64,000 nt of DNA from Flavobacterium sp. CF136 (GTDB lineage: Bacteria; Bacteroidota; Bacteroidia; Flavobacteriales; Flavobacteriaceae). The notes under the pieces were generated by a model. That model was not told where the DNA came from. It made no database searches and worked only from the letters and a program-made list of their open reading frames with translations. Numbering within the stretch: position 1 is the first letter of the stretch; every line of letters starts with the position of its first letter. The translations under genes were made by a program, and so were the position numbers. Positions 34,190-43,669 of the stretch are shown here, piece after piece. Location: NCBI RefSeq assembly GCF_000282055.1, contig NZ_AKJZ01000012.1, positions 1-64,000 of the forward strand, written 5' to 3'.

Positions 34190-35239
34190 ATGAAAAAATA
34201 TAACTTCCTAGCTGTCATTTTATTAGGAATCACATTAATTGGTTGCAACGGTGCTAAAAAAGGTGAAAATTCTTTATTTACGATCGATGATTCGACTTTT
34301 CCTGCACATTTTACATCTAACGAAGCCGTTTCTATAGCAATTTTAAATCCAAATTCTAAAGAAATTGATAGTATTGTATACTTTGTAAACGATAAAAAAG
34401 TGGGAAGCACAAAAGGTGCCGAAAAATTCAAGTTTGAGTTAAAAGACCAAAAATTAGGATATCAATACCTAAAAGCGACTGCATATTTTGGTGGAGATTC
34501 TTCAGATGCTACTAAACGTGTAGAACTGGTTTCTAACGTTGAACCTAAATTATTAAAATACAAAATTGTAAATAAATACCCTCACGACACAAAATCTTTT
34601 ACAGAAGGATTAGAATTTTATAATGATACATTATACGAGAATACCGGTCAAAAAGGATCTTCTTATTTAAGAAAGTACAACTATAAAACTGGGAAAATTT
34701 TTAAGCAAGTAAATATGGATTCGAAATATTTTGGCGAAGGAATTACTTTCATCAATGGAAAATTATTCCAGTTAACATGGCAGGAAAAAACAGGTTTTAT
34801 TTATGACGCTAAAACTTTGAAATTGGAAAAAACCTTTACATATGATAAAGATATTGAAGGTTGGGGAATGACAAATGACGGAAAATATATTTATCAAACA
34901 GACAAAACAGAAAAAATCTGGAAAATGGACCCGGCAACTCAAAAAATGATAGATTATATCAATGTTTATTCTGGTGAATCAAAAATAAAAGCTATCAATG
35001 AATTAGAATGGATTAACGGAAAAATCTATACAAATGTTTGGCAAAAAGACGCTATTGCAGTTGTAAATCCAACTTCTGGAGCAGTTGAAGGAATTTTGAA
35101 TATGTCCGGATTAAAAAAATTCGTTAAAAATACTGACGCAGATGTTCTAAATGGAATTGCCTACAATCCAAAAACCAAAACCATTTTTGTAACAGGAAAA
35201 TATTGGGACACATTATTTGAAATAACAGTTTCAGAATAA
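34190..35239 (+). CDS. Glutaminyl-peptide cyclotransferase lipoprotein
   Basis: A 349-residue lipoprotein (lipobox LIGC, cysteine about residue 17). It has an N-terminal Ig-like domain (about 25-120) and a five-bladed glutamine cyclotransferase domain (about 125-349). Family motifs include PHDTKSFTEGLEFYNDTLYENTG and the C-terminal LNGIAYNPKTKTIFVTGKYW, WDTLFEI. These enzymes cyclise N-terminal glutamine to pyroglutamate; in Bacteroidota the activity occurs in the periplasm or on the envelope, where many exported proteins carry N-terminal Gln after signal cleavage. The ATG at 34190 (MKKYNFLAV) is the true start; an upstream frame extension would run through ffs. Confidence 0.93.
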   Translation: MKKYNFLAVILLGITLIGCNGAKKGENSLFTIDDSTFPAHFTSNEAVSIAILNPNSKEIDSIVYFVNDKKVGSTKGAEKFKFELKDQKLGYQYLKATAYFGGDSSDATKRVELVSNVEPKLLKYKIVNKYPHDTKSFTEGLEFYNDTLYENTGQKGSSYLRKYNYKTGKIFKQVNMDSKYFGEGITFINGKLFQLTWQEKTGFIYDAKTLKLEKTFTYDKDIEGWGMTNDGKYIYQTDKTEKIWKMDPATQKMIDYINVYSGESKIKAINELEWINGKIYTNVWQKDAIAVVNPTSGAVEGILNMSGLKKFVKNTDADVLNGIAYNPKTKTIFVTGKYWDTLFEITVSE

Positions 35240-35272
35240 AAGAATTAATTCAAATTTTTCAAATTCCAATCA

Positions 35273-35328
35273 ACACGAATTTCACAGATTTTCACGAATT
35301 AATTAGTGTCAATTTGTGAAATTTGTGT
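35273..35328. repeat. Imperfect inverted repeat between cyclase and hutI
   Basis: ACACGAATTTCACAGATTTT then CACGAATTA faces AGTGTCAATTTGTGAAATTT then GTGT. The two halves form an imperfect inverted repeat; each half contains a repeated TTTCACA/TGTGAAA word. This looks like one of the common flavobacterial intergenic repeats. Confidence 0.5.
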
Positions 35329-35343
35329 TTTAAATCTATTCAA

Positions 35344-36582
35344 ATGATCACTTTAATTAAAAACATAAAAGAACTGCTTCAGGTACGTGAAACGTCTGTT
35401 TCTAAAGTTTCCGGGGCTGAAATGGCAATTCTTCCAACCATACAAAACGCTTTTTTGGTTATAAAAGATAATCTGATTACTGATTTTGGACCGATGAAAA
35501 ATATTCCCGAAATCAAAGCTGATAAAATTATAGATGCAACTGGCCGAATTATTTTACCTTCCTGGTGTGACAGCCACACCCATATTGTATACGCAGGTAA
35601 TCGCGAGCAGGAATTTGTAGACCGAATCAACGGATTTTCATACGAAGAAATTGCAAATCGCGGCGGCGGAATTCTAAATTCTGCAAAAAAAATAAACGAA
35701 ACTTCTGAAGAGGAAATTTATGGGCAGTCAAGGCTTCGCTTAGAGGAAGTAATGAATTTGGGAACCGGAGCAGTTGAAATAAAATCAGGTTACGGATTAA
35801 CAACAGAAGGAGAATTGAAAATGCTTCGCGTTATTAAAAAACTCGCAAAAAATTATCCAATTACAATAAAAGCTACTTTTTTGGGAGCTCATGCTTTTCC
35901 ACTGCATTATAAAGAAAATAAAGCGGCGTATATTGATAAGATTATAACCAAAATGCTTCCTGAAATTGCTAAAAACAAACTGGCAGATTATATAGATGTC
36001 TTTTGTGAAACAGGCTATTTTTCTGTAGAAGAAACCGAAAAAATCATGGAAGCCGGAATTCAATTTGGTTTAAAACCGAAAATTCATGTGAACCAATTTA
36101 ATTCTATTGGGGGAATTCAGGCTGGGGTTAAATTTAAAGCCCTTTCCGTCGATCATCTTGAAATCATGAAACCTGAAGATATTGAAGCTTTAAAAAACAC
36201 AGAAACGATGCCTGTTGCTCTGCCATCGTGTTCCTATTTTTTAAGCATCCCTTACACTCCTGCCCGTGAAATGATAAAAGCAGGTTTACCTTTAGCCTTA
36301 GCAACCGATTTCAACCCCGGTTCTACTCCATCCGGAAACATGAATTTTGTTGTTGCCACTGCCTGCATCAAAATGAAAATGACTCCTGAAGAAGCCATAA
36401 ATGCAGCCACTATAAACGGTGCCTATGCAATGGGAATTTCAGAAACACACGGAAGTATCACAAAAGGTAAAAAAGCCAATTTAATCCTGACTAAACCTAT
36501 CTCTTCTTATTATCAAATTCCCTATGCTTTTGGGAGTAATTTGATTGAAAATGTTTTTGTAGAAGGAAAAATTTTAGCATAA
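35344..36582 (+). CDS. hutI: Imidazolonepropionase
   Basis: A 412-residue amidohydrolase of the histidine degradation pathway, converting imidazolonepropionate to formiminoglutamate. The metal-binding DSHTH (H78, H80) is present, as are AVEIKSGYGLT, FLGAHAFP and the ATDFNPGSTPSGNM segment typical of HutI. The ATG at 35344 (MITLIKNIKELL) is preferred to the upstream in-frame ATG. hutG lies 1 kb downstream, separated by an opposite-strand coiled-coil gene; hutH and hutU are not in the window. Certain. Confidence 0.97.
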   Translation: MITLIKNIKELLQVRETSVSKVSGAEMAILPTIQNAFLVIKDNLITDFGPMKNIPEIKADKIIDATGRIILPSWCDSHTHIVYAGNREQEFVDRINGFSYEEIANRGGGILNSAKKINETSEEEIYGQSRLRLEEVMNLGTGAVEIKSGYGLTTEGELKMLRVIKKLAKNYPITIKATFLGAHAFPLHYKENKAAYIDKIITKMLPEIAKNKLADYIDVFCETGYFSVEETEKIMEAGIQFGLKPKIHVNQFNSIGGIQAGVKFKALSVDHLEIMKPEDIEALKNTETMPVALPSCSYFLSIPYTPAREMIKAGLPLALATDFNPGSTPSGNMNFVVATACIKMKMTPEEAINAATINGAYAMGISETHGSITKGKKANLILTKPISSYYQIPYAFGSNLIENVFVEGKILA

Positions 36583-36611
36583 AAAAGAGGAGTTTTACAC
36601 TCCTCTTTTTT
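36581..36611. terminator. Bidirectional terminator after hutI
   Basis: AAAAAAGAGGAGT and ACTCCTCTTTTTT form a perfect 13-bp stem around TTTAC, with A- and T-runs on either side; it can serve hutI and the convergent gene. Confidence 0.9.
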
Positions 36612-36631
36612 ATTTTTAATAAATGTCTTTC

Positions 36632-37510
36632 TTATCTTAAAGAAAAACTAGTTTTAGAAACTAATTCGTCATTATCAAAAATGTTAATGAAGTAAGTTCC
36701 TTTAGCGAAATCTTTACCAGGTAAATCTTCAGAAACATTTACAGTTTTGTTTTCGTACTGTACAGTTGTTTTAAAACTATAAGTTAAAGAGTTATCTCCA
36801 AAACTTTCTGTTTTCTTATCTCCTAAGACATTGTTTTTCGCATCAATAACTTGTACATAATACGTTTTATCACCAGATTTAGCGATTTGATTTTCAGCAA
36901 TAGTAAAGCTTACTTTTAAAACATCAGCACGACTGGCTTTGTCCGTTTCTACTTGTTTTCCTGAGCTTTTTAATTTGTAAGCAGCAGTTTTTGTATTTAA
37001 AATAGATAATTTAGCTCCTTTTTCAACTGTTTTTGATAACTCCTCGTTTTGACCAACTAAAACTTCATTGAATTTTTTAGATTCTCCCAAGACAACAATA
37101 GTACTGTCTCTCTGAACTGTTAAAACTCCATTTTGTTTTTTCAATTCGTCATTTTCTGCAACTAAAACTTTCATTTTACCTTGCATTGCCTGCACTTGAG
37201 ATCTGAATTTAGACACATCTCCTTTGGATTTATTCAAGTCATCCATCAAAGCCACAACTTTGTCTCTTTCCTGAATTAATTCATCAGACATTGAAGTATT
37301 TTCAGCAATGGCAGCATCGTAGGTTGCTTTCAATTCCTGAAGATCTTTCAATACGGATTCTTTTTCTGTCAAAGTTGTTGTAAGTTCTGTTTTTACAACA
37401 TCAGTATCAGAAGAAAGTTTAAAAATGTACACTAAACTACCAATTAGTAGGACTGCTAAAACTGCGATAACTGCCTTTAGGCTTGAGTTGTTTTTGTTTG
37501 GGTTTTCCAT
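36632..37510 (-). CDS. Membrane-anchored coiled-coil protein
   Basis: A 292-residue protein with a short basic N-terminus, one transmembrane helix (about 12-30) and a long coiled coil (about 38-165) rich in Glu, Lys and Leu. A beta-rich C-terminal domain follows (about 190-292, with TYYVQVIDAKNNVLGD and GTYFINIFDNDELV). Helix then coiled coil then beta domain suggests an inner-membrane protein reaching into the periplasm. It is inserted, on the opposite strand, between hutI and hutG, so it is unlikely to be part of histidine degradation. No named family recognised. Confidence 0.8.
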   Translation of the reverse strand: MENPNKNNSSLKAVIAVLAVLLIGSLVYIFKLSSDTDVVKTELTTTLTEKESVLKDLQELKATYDAAIAENTSMSDELIQERDKVVALMDDLNKSKGDVSKFRSQVQAMQGKMKVLVAENDELKKQNGVLTVQRDSTIVVLGESKKFNEVLVGQNEELSKTVEKGAKLSILNTKTAAYKLKSSGKQVETDKASRADVLKVSFTIAENQIAKSGDKTYYVQVIDAKNNVLGDKKTESFGDNSLTYSFKTTVQYENKTVNVSEDLPGKDFAKGTYFINIFDNDELVSKTSFSLR

Positions 37511-37607
37511 ATTTTAAATAATTTTCTTAATAACAAATTTAATAATTAATATAAGGTAATAACGTAAGTTAACACAATTATATTATTTTTGGAGAATATT
37601 TTTTTTT

Positions 37608-38645
37608 ATGGATAAATTAATCCCTTTTACTATTAACGATTTGGCAAAAGTCACTAATCACCGAAGTGGCGAAATAAAATTTGGGGAGAAAATGATTATT
37701 ATTCCTAAAGGAGCCGATAAAATTAATTTCCTAAAAGAAAGTGATGCTAAATACGTGCTTTTGGGTATTCCGGAAGATATTGGCGTACGGGCTAATTATG
37801 GAAGGCCCGGAACTGCTTCTGCCTGGGAATCCGCCATAAAAAGCATTGCAAATATTCAACACAATCGCTTTAGTAAAGGAAGTCAGATTATTGTATTAGG
37901 GCATATTAATGTATCTGAAGAAATGCGTGATGTCGAGAATCTTGATTTCAATGATATTGACGATCGGTCAAAATTAAGTCAGCTTGTCGAAAAAATCGAT
38001 AAAGAAGTTTCGCATATTATTTTCACTATAATCAAAGCGGGAAAAACTCCTATTATAATCGGCGGTGGCCATAATAACGCTTACGGAAACATAAAAGGTT
38101 CGGCCCTTGCCCAGGGAAAACCCGTAAATGCTATTAATTTTGATGCCCATTCTGATTTTAGAATTCTGGAAGGACGTCATAGCGGCAATGGTTTCTCCTA
38201 TGCATATGAAGAAGGTTTCCTGAAAAAATATTTCATTTTTGGCTTACACGAAAATTACACTTCAAAAAGTGTTCTCGATATCATAAAAAAACTCGAAGAC
38301 CGCGTACGTTATAACACTTATGACAGTATCAATATCCGTAAAGAAAAAGACTTTAATAAAGAAATGGTTGCTGCTTTGGAATTCATAAAAACAGATTCGT
38401 TTGGAATTGAAATTGATCTGGACGCCATTCCGAATATTGCCAGCAGTGCCATGACAATCAGTGGTTTTTCAATTGAACAATTACGTCAGTTTATTTCGTT
38501 TTTCGGACAACACAGAAACGCTGCTTATTTGCATATTTGCGAGGGAGCACCGGATTTGGACAACTCGCCAAACAATCATTTGATTGGTAAATTAATTGGT
38601 TATTTAGTAACTGATTTTATCAAGGCAAATCATGAAAAAATTTAA
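37608..38645 (+). CDS. hutG: Formimidoylglutamase (arginase family)
   Basis: A 345-residue arginase/agmatinase-fold enzyme with manganese ligands H155 (GGGHNNAYG), D179, H181 and D183 (NFDAHSDFR), and further aspartates in EIDLDAI. It likely hydrolyses formiminoglutamate to glutamate and formamide, the last step of histidine degradation, and fits hutI nearby. Arginase or agmatinase activity is the main alternative; the neighbourhood favours HutG. A TATTTTTG -7-like box is at 37584-37591, so it has its own promoter rather than sharing one with hutI. Confidence 0.9.
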   Translation: MDKLIPFTINDLAKVTNHRSGEIKFGEKMIIIPKGADKINFLKESDAKYVLLGIPEDIGVRANYGRPGTASAWESAIKSIANIQHNRFSKGSQIIVLGHINVSEEMRDVENLDFNDIDDRSKLSQLVEKIDKEVSHIIFTIIKAGKTPIIIGGGHNNAYGNIKGSALAQGKPVNAINFDAHSDFRILEGRHSGNGFSYAYEEGFLKKYFIFGLHENYTSKSVLDIIKKLEDRVRYNTYDSINIRKEKDFNKEMVAALEFIKTDSFGIEIDLDAIPNIASSAMTISGFSIEQLRQFISFFGQHRNAAYLHICEGAPDLDNSPNNHLIGKLIGYLVTDFIKANHEKI

Positions 38646-38778
38646 TTATAACTGGTATTAATAATTTGGAATCGGCACTTTTGCCAAATAAACCAAGATT
38701 CAATTAAACGATTAACCGAATAAACCTATCTTTGCACAGAATTTTAGTACTTAAAACTAAGTTCTTAATACCTAAGAT

Positions 38779-40035
38779 ATGTTATTCGAAGATTTATCAC
38801 TTTCAAAAAGTATACAAAAAGCCGTATTTGAAGAAGGCTACCTAAATCCAACTCCGATTCAGGAGCAATCAATTCCGATAGTTTTATCCGGCAAAGATTT
38901 AATTGGATGTGCTCAGACAGGAACTGGGAAAACGGCAGCATTTGCTATTCCAATTATACATCAATTACACCGCATTGTTGGCTCAACAAAAAAAGCCAAA
39001 CAAATTCGTGCCTTAATAGTTACACCAACCCGTGAATTAGCAGTTCAAATTGGACAAAATTTTGAAACTTATGGCAAATATACCAACTTAACACAGTTGA
39101 CTATTTTTGGCGGCGTTTCGCAAAATCCTCAGGTTGACGCCTTAAAAAAGGGGGTTGATATTTTAGTAGCTACACCGGGACGATTGTTAGATTTGCAGAA
39201 ACAGGGTTTTCTTGACCTGGACCATTTACACACTTTGGTGTTAGATGAAGCTGATCAAATGCTGGACATGGGATTTGTAAACGATGTAAAAAAAATCGTA
39301 AAACTGACACCTAAAAACAGACAGACTTTGCTTTTTTCGGCGACTATGCCTATTGCTATTCGTGAATTAGCCGAAATGTTTTTAACAGATCCTGAGACGG
39401 TAACAGTATCCCCTGTTTCATCTACAGCTGAAAATGTGGAACAACGTGTTTATTTTGTTGATAAAACCGAAAAAAGAAATTTACTTTATCATTTAATAAA
39501 AACAGAAGAGTTATCAAATATATTGGTTTTTTCTAGAACGAAACATGGTGCTGATAATGTTGTAAAAGCGCTTCGCAAAAACAATATCGCTGCCGAAGCA
39601 ATTCATGGGGATAAATCTCAGAATGCAAGACAACGTGTTTTAGATGCTTTTAAAAATAAAGAAGTCGGCGTATTGGTCGCAACCGATATTGCAGCAAGAG
39701 GAATTGATATTGATCAGCTGCCATTTGTTATTAATTTTGACTTACCTAATATTCCTGAAACTTACGTACATAGAATTGGAAGAACGGGACGTGCAGGAAA
39801 TGGTGGAATTGCTATATCCTTTTGCAGCAAAGATGAACTTCCGTACTGGAAAGACATTCAAAAATTAATAAAAGTAGATGTAAAAACTATTAGTGATCAT
39901 CAGTACCAATGGCATGCCGGCAGTCCTGAAGCAGGGGCAACTCCTGAAAAACCCAAAAATTCAAACCGAAGCGGAGGTGCTCATAAATCGAGGAAATCAA
40001 ATGCTTCAAAACAAAATAAAAAACGTTGGTATTAA
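38779..40035 (+). CDS. DEAD-box RNA helicase (RhlE-like)
   Basis: A 418-residue helicase with the full DEAD-box set: Q motif region FEDLSLSKSIQKAVFEEGYLNPTPIQEQ (split here as FEDLSLSK and PTPIQEQ), Walker A AQTGTGKT (45-52), PTRELAVQ, DEAD near 157, SAT near 187, ATDIAARGID and HRIGRTGRAG. The C-terminal tail (about 375-418) is basic and serine/asparagine-rich, as in RhlE-type helicases involved in ribosome assembly and cold growth. A TATCTTTG -7 box is at 38727-38734. Its stop codon overlaps that of the convergent sensor kinase inside a terminator hairpin. Confidence 0.95.
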   Translation: MLFEDLSLSKSIQKAVFEEGYLNPTPIQEQSIPIVLSGKDLIGCAQTGTGKTAAFAIPIIHQLHRIVGSTKKAKQIRALIVTPTRELAVQIGQNFETYGKYTNLTQLTIFGGVSQNPQVDALKKGVDILVATPGRLLDLQKQGFLDLDHLHTLVLDEADQMLDMGFVNDVKKIVKLTPKNRQTLLFSATMPIAIRELAEMFLTDPETVTVSPVSSTAENVEQRVYFVDKTEKRNLLYHLIKTEELSNILVFSRTKHGADNVVKALRKNNIAAEAIHGDKSQNARQRVLDAFKNKEVGVLVATDIAARGIDIDQLPFVINFDLPNIPETYVHRIGRTGRAGNGGIAISFCSKDELPYWKDIQKLIKVDVKTISDHQYQWHAGSPEAGATPEKPKNSNRSGGAHKSRKSNASKQNKKRWY

Positions 40036-40050
40036 CAACCAACGTTTTTT
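40018..40050. terminator. Bidirectional terminator formed by two overlapping 3' gene ends
   Basis: AAAAAACGTTGGT (40018-40030) and ACCAACGTTTTTT (40038-40050) form a perfect 13-bp stem. The 7-base loop contains TTAA (40032-40035), which supplies the stop codon of the helicase on the plus strand and of the kinase on the minus strand. T-runs occur on both strands. Confidence 0.88.
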
Positions 40051-42212
40051 TCTTCTAAAATAAGATTATTTATAATCTTAAATAATTTTTCAGATTCAAA
40101 AGGTTTAATGATAATATCATTCATGCCTGAAGAAATAGCTTCATCTGCAATTTCATCTTTATCAAAAGCAGTAAGAGCTACAATTGGGGTTAAAATTCCA
40201 ATCGAGCGAATTCGTCTTGTGGTTTCAAATCCATTCATTAAAGGCATATTAATATCCATCAAAACAACATCAAACTCTTCCTTTTTCAATAAATCAATTG
40301 CACTAAATCCATCATTAACAACACTGCATTTATAATTATTTTTTTCTATAATTTTTCTGGTAATTAATTGATTGATAATATTGTCTTCTACTATCAGAAT
40401 TTTGTATAGATTATTTGATTCAAAATCAATTTCGTCAATAATTATTTGAATTTTCTCAGTACTATATTGAAATGGGATTGTGAAAGTAAATAATGTCCCT
40501 TCACCTATATCACTTTTTAAGGAAATTGTGCTTCCAAACAGCTGCAAAAGTTTTTTTACAATACTCAGTCCTAAACCTGTACCCTGGTAATCTTCTTCTT
40601 TTCTTCCAACCTGTACAAATTTGTCAAAAACCTTACCTTGATCAGCTATTGCTATTCCAACTCCATTATCTTTTATCTGAAATTCTATAAAATAATTATC
40701 CTGTTCAATTTTAACCAAACTAGCCATTATTATAACTTCGCCATTTTTGGTGAATTTAAGCGCATTACTTACCAAATTCATCAAAATTTGACCAAATCTA
40801 AGTTTATCACCAATTAATTCCTCGGGAATATCTGAATCTATATTTACTAAAACCTGATTATTATTTTTTTTAGATAAAAATGATAATGAATTTTTAATCA
40901 TATTGATTTCATCCCTCATGTTGAAAGCTGAATTTTCAAGGACAACCCGGTTTTCTTCTATTTTATTAATCTGAAGAAGATCGTTCACCAAAGACAATAA
41001 ATAACGGGCCGAGAATTTTAATGAACTTAAATACTGGCTTCTGTATAATTCTTTATGTTCATCCAGCAGCATATCGGTAATTCCTACTACCCCGTACAAA
41101 GGAGTACGTAATTCATGACTTATGGTCGAAATAAACTGTGTTTTTAACAACGATGCTTCCTCAGCAATTTCTTTAGCTTTTAAAAGCTCTTCATTTGCTT
41201 TTTTCTTAATAACAATATTTTTATATAAAGTAAAAATCAGGATTAAAAAAATAAACGATATTAAAATAAATAAAACAACAATTATCTTAGATTTTTTAAG
41301 GCTTTGAGATTGTGTTATTTTTTCATTTTCAATTTTATCTATCTCTCTTTTGTATTCATCCAGCTCTAAATTAAATCCTGCAACAGAAGCTTTTTTTAAC
41401 TTTTCCTGACCATACAACTCTTCAGTAATTTTATTATAAAGAGACAGATTCTCATAAGCTTCTTTATATTTTCGGTTTTTAAGCAAAAAATTGGAGTATT
41501 CTAAATACGCATAGGACAAGTTGGATTGTTCATCACCTTTTTTTCCTGATTCAATTGCTTTTTTAAAATAGGTATCTGCCCCTTTATAATCATTTTTATA
41601 GCTGTAAAACATACCATTAAGCATATTCACAATAATTGGTGATGATTTATCCCCATCCCTTTTTTGATATGAATTTATAAATTTCAAAAAAGGAGCTCCT
41701 TCATTAAAATGCCCAATATCAAAATAAACCCAGGCAATATTCATGTTTGTAAAATACACGTGTTTAAAATTATTGACTTTTAAACCGTAAGCAATTGATT
41801 TTTTGTAATAACGGATACCTTTATCTAACTGTTTTTTTTCAAAACAATAGATATTTCCCAAATTATTATAAATACCATACCTTATTGAGTCATTATTTGT
41901 TTCATTAGCATAGGACAAGGTTTTGTTGTAGAAAAAAATAGCTTTATCAAATTCTGACAATTCATTATAATTATCGGCTATAATTCTATAGCATTTGGCA
42001 ATTAAATAATCATCTTTTTTTAAAAAAGCATAATTTAAAGCTGCCCTGGAATTAATTAATGATTTTTCAAAATTTGATTTATTTAAATGTAAACATGCCT
42101 GATTAATTAATTCATCAATTTTAGCGTCTGAAATTTCTTCAGATTGTGCAATCGCCGAATTACAAAAGCAATTCAGTAATAATAAGAGTAAAAAAATCCG
42201 TATTCGGGGCAT
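40032..42212 (-). CDS. Hybrid sensor histidine kinase with TPR sensor and receiver domain
   Basis: A 726-residue protein: signal peptide (about 1-22), TPR repeats (about 30-290) in the periplasm, a transmembrane helix (about 314-336), a short coiled coil, HisKA with H366 in FISTISHELRTPLYG, an HATPase domain (about 470-585, motifs NLVSNALKFTKNG and GTGLGLSIVKKL), and a C-terminal receiver with D653 in VLMDINMP. It lacks an output DNA-binding domain, so its phosphate must pass to another protein. No regulator gene is adjacent. A CAAATATA (TATATTTG on this strand) box is 17-24 bases upstream of its ATG. Signal unknown. Confidence 0.94.
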   Translation of the reverse strand: MPRIRIFLLLLLLNCFCNSAIAQSEEISDAKIDELINQACLHLNKSNFEKSLINSRAALNYAFLKKDDYLIAKCYRIIADNYNELSEFDKAIFFYNKTLSYANETNNDSIRYGIYNNLGNIYCFEKKQLDKGIRYYKKSIAYGLKVNNFKHVYFTNMNIAWVYFDIGHFNEGAPFLKFINSYQKRDGDKSSPIIVNMLNGMFYSYKNDYKGADTYFKKAIESGKKGDEQSNLSYAYLEYSNFLLKNRKYKEAYENLSLYNKITEELYGQEKLKKASVAGFNLELDEYKREIDKIENEKITQSQSLKKSKIIVVLFILISFIFLILIFTLYKNIVIKKKANEELLKAKEIAEEASLLKTQFISTISHELRTPLYGVVGITDMLLDEHKELYRSQYLSSLKFSARYLLSLVNDLLQINKIEENRVVLENSAFNMRDEINMIKNSLSFLSKKNNNQVLVNIDSDIPEELIGDKLRFGQILMNLVSNALKFTKNGEVIIMASLVKIEQDNYFIEFQIKDNGVGIAIADQGKVFDKFVQVGRKEEDYQGTGLGLSIVKKLLQLFGSTISLKSDIGEGTLFTFTIPFQYSTEKIQIIIDEIDFESNNLYKILIVEDNIINQLITRKIIEKNNYKCSVVNDGFSAIDLLKKEEFDVVLMDINMPLMNGFETTRRIRSIGILTPIVALTAFDKDEIADEAISSGMNDIIIKPFESEKLFKIINNLILEEKNVGC

Positions 42213-42247
42213 ATTCGGCTAATTTTTTCAAATATACACTTTAAAAT

Positions 42248-42290
42248 AAAAAGAGTTGCATTTGATAAACAAATTGCAACTCTTTTTTTT
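42248..42290 (-). terminator. Terminator of the dicarboxylate symporter gene
   Basis: AAAAAGAGTTGCA and TGCAACTCTTTTT arms around a loop of about 15 bases form a strong stem with runs of A and T on both sides, 45 bases beyond the symporter stop. Confidence 0.8.
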
Positions 42291-42334
42291 ATATAAACTA
42301 TCTGTAAAAAACTAAACCTAAAGTATTTAAACAA

Positions 42335-43621
42335 TTAAATATCGTTTTGTATAGTAGTTTTTAATTCTTTATCAGCTTCCCATTGCCCAACTACCGAAGT
42401 TGCTAAAGCATTTCCTAAAACATTTGTTGCACTCCTGAACATATCGCAAAAATGGTCAATTGGCAGAATTAAAGCGATTCCTTCAACAGGAATATCAAAC
42501 ATACCACATGTTGCTGCAACAACAACCAGACTTGCCCTTGGAACACCTGCAATACCCTTACTGGTTAACATTAAAACCAAAAGCATCACCATTTGTGTAC
42601 CTATATCTAAATGCACTCCATAGGCTTGTGCGATAAAAATACTGGCAAATGTCATATACATCATGCTTCCGTCCAGATTAAAAGAATATCCCAGCGGTAA
42701 CATAAACGATACTATTCTGTCTTTTACACCAAATTCTTCTAACTGTTCTGTTAATTTAGGAAAAACAGCTTCACTGCTTGTTGTCCCAAAAGCAATAACC
42801 AGAGGGCCAACAATACGTTTTAGTAATTCGTTCATTCTTCCTTTCAGAAAAATATAACCTATAACAATCAAAATAACCCATAATGAGCTGATTCCAATTA
42901 AAAATGAGCCAAAAAATTTGAAATATGTAATCGCCAGTTCCTGAAAATCCCTAACAGCAAACACACCTGCAATGGCTCCAAAAACTCCAATTGGAGCGAA
43001 GTTCATTACATAGTTTACCATTTTCAAAACAATATGTGATGTTTTATCTAAAGCATTTATAACCGGCTTCACAGTATTGCCTAATGAAGCAGCTGCCAAT
43101 CCAAAAAAGATAGAAAATATTACAATTTGTAAAATTTCATTGGTTGCCATAGCTTCAATAATACTCTTAGGAACAATATGCTCTACAAAGTTTTCAAAAG
43201 AAATTGATTTTGTTTTAGCTGTAACCTCAGAAGCTGTTGCTAAATCAACATGTCCTAATTTTAGTCCTACTCCGGGTTCTAATATGTTTACATAAAACAA
43301 TCCAATCAATAATGATATAAAAGAAGCCGTAAAAAACCACGCTAAAGCTTTACCTCCAATTCTTCCTACTGCTTTAATATCTCCTAATTTTGCAATTCCT
43401 ACTACCAAAGTGGTAAAAACCAGCGGTGAAATAATCATTTGAACCAGACGAATAAAAATAGTCGCCAACATTTTTATTTTATTGCTAAACGATTGTGCCG
43501 CTTCAGACGAAATCGAATTATGCAAAATGATGCCTAAAATAGCACCCAGAACCATTGCAATTAAAATTTGACCTGTCAGTCCGGAAATAAATGATTTCTT
43601 TTGGTTTTGAATTGTATTCAT
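42335..43621 (-). CDS. Dicarboxylate/amino acid:cation symporter
   Basis: A 428-residue transporter of the DAACS family (GltP/DctA type) with about eight membrane helices and two re-entrant loops. Family motifs are FIRLVQMIISPLVFTTLVVG, AFGTTSSEAVFPKL, and NLDGSMMYMTFASIFIAQAYG, which form the serine-rich loop and the substrate/Na+ binding segment. It imports glutamate, aspartate or C4-dicarboxylates using Na+ or H+. Substrate cannot be chosen from sequence. It is followed by a terminator and preceded by aroC, transcribed in the same direction. Confidence 0.95.
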   Translation of the reverse strand: MNTIQNQKKSFISGLTGQILIAMVLGAILGIILHNSISSEAAQSFSNKIKMLATIFIRLVQMIISPLVFTTLVVGIAKLGDIKAVGRIGGKALAWFFTASFISLLIGLFYVNILEPGVGLKLGHVDLATASEVTAKTKSISFENFVEHIVPKSIIEAMATNEILQIVIFSIFFGLAAASLGNTVKPVINALDKTSHIVLKMVNYVMNFAPIGVFGAIAGVFAVRDFQELAITYFKFFGSFLIGISSLWVILIVIGYIFLKGRMNELLKRIVGPLVIAFGTTSSEAVFPKLTEQLEEFGVKDRIVSFMLPLGYSFNLDGSMMYMTFASIFIAQAYGVHLDIGTQMVMLLVLMLTSKGIAGVPRASLVVVAATCGMFDIPVEGIALILPIDHFCDMFRSATNVLGNALATSVVGQWEADKELKTTIQNDI

Positions 43622-43669
43622 TAATTGTTTATTTAATTAAAATTAAGACCCTCACTGCCTGCTTTTAAA

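Noticed and set aside
34018..34431. Minus-strand protein frame of 137 residues overlapping ffs and the cyclase start
   Set aside because: It runs through the SRP RNA and is antisense to the glutaminyl cyclase; its composition is not protein-like.
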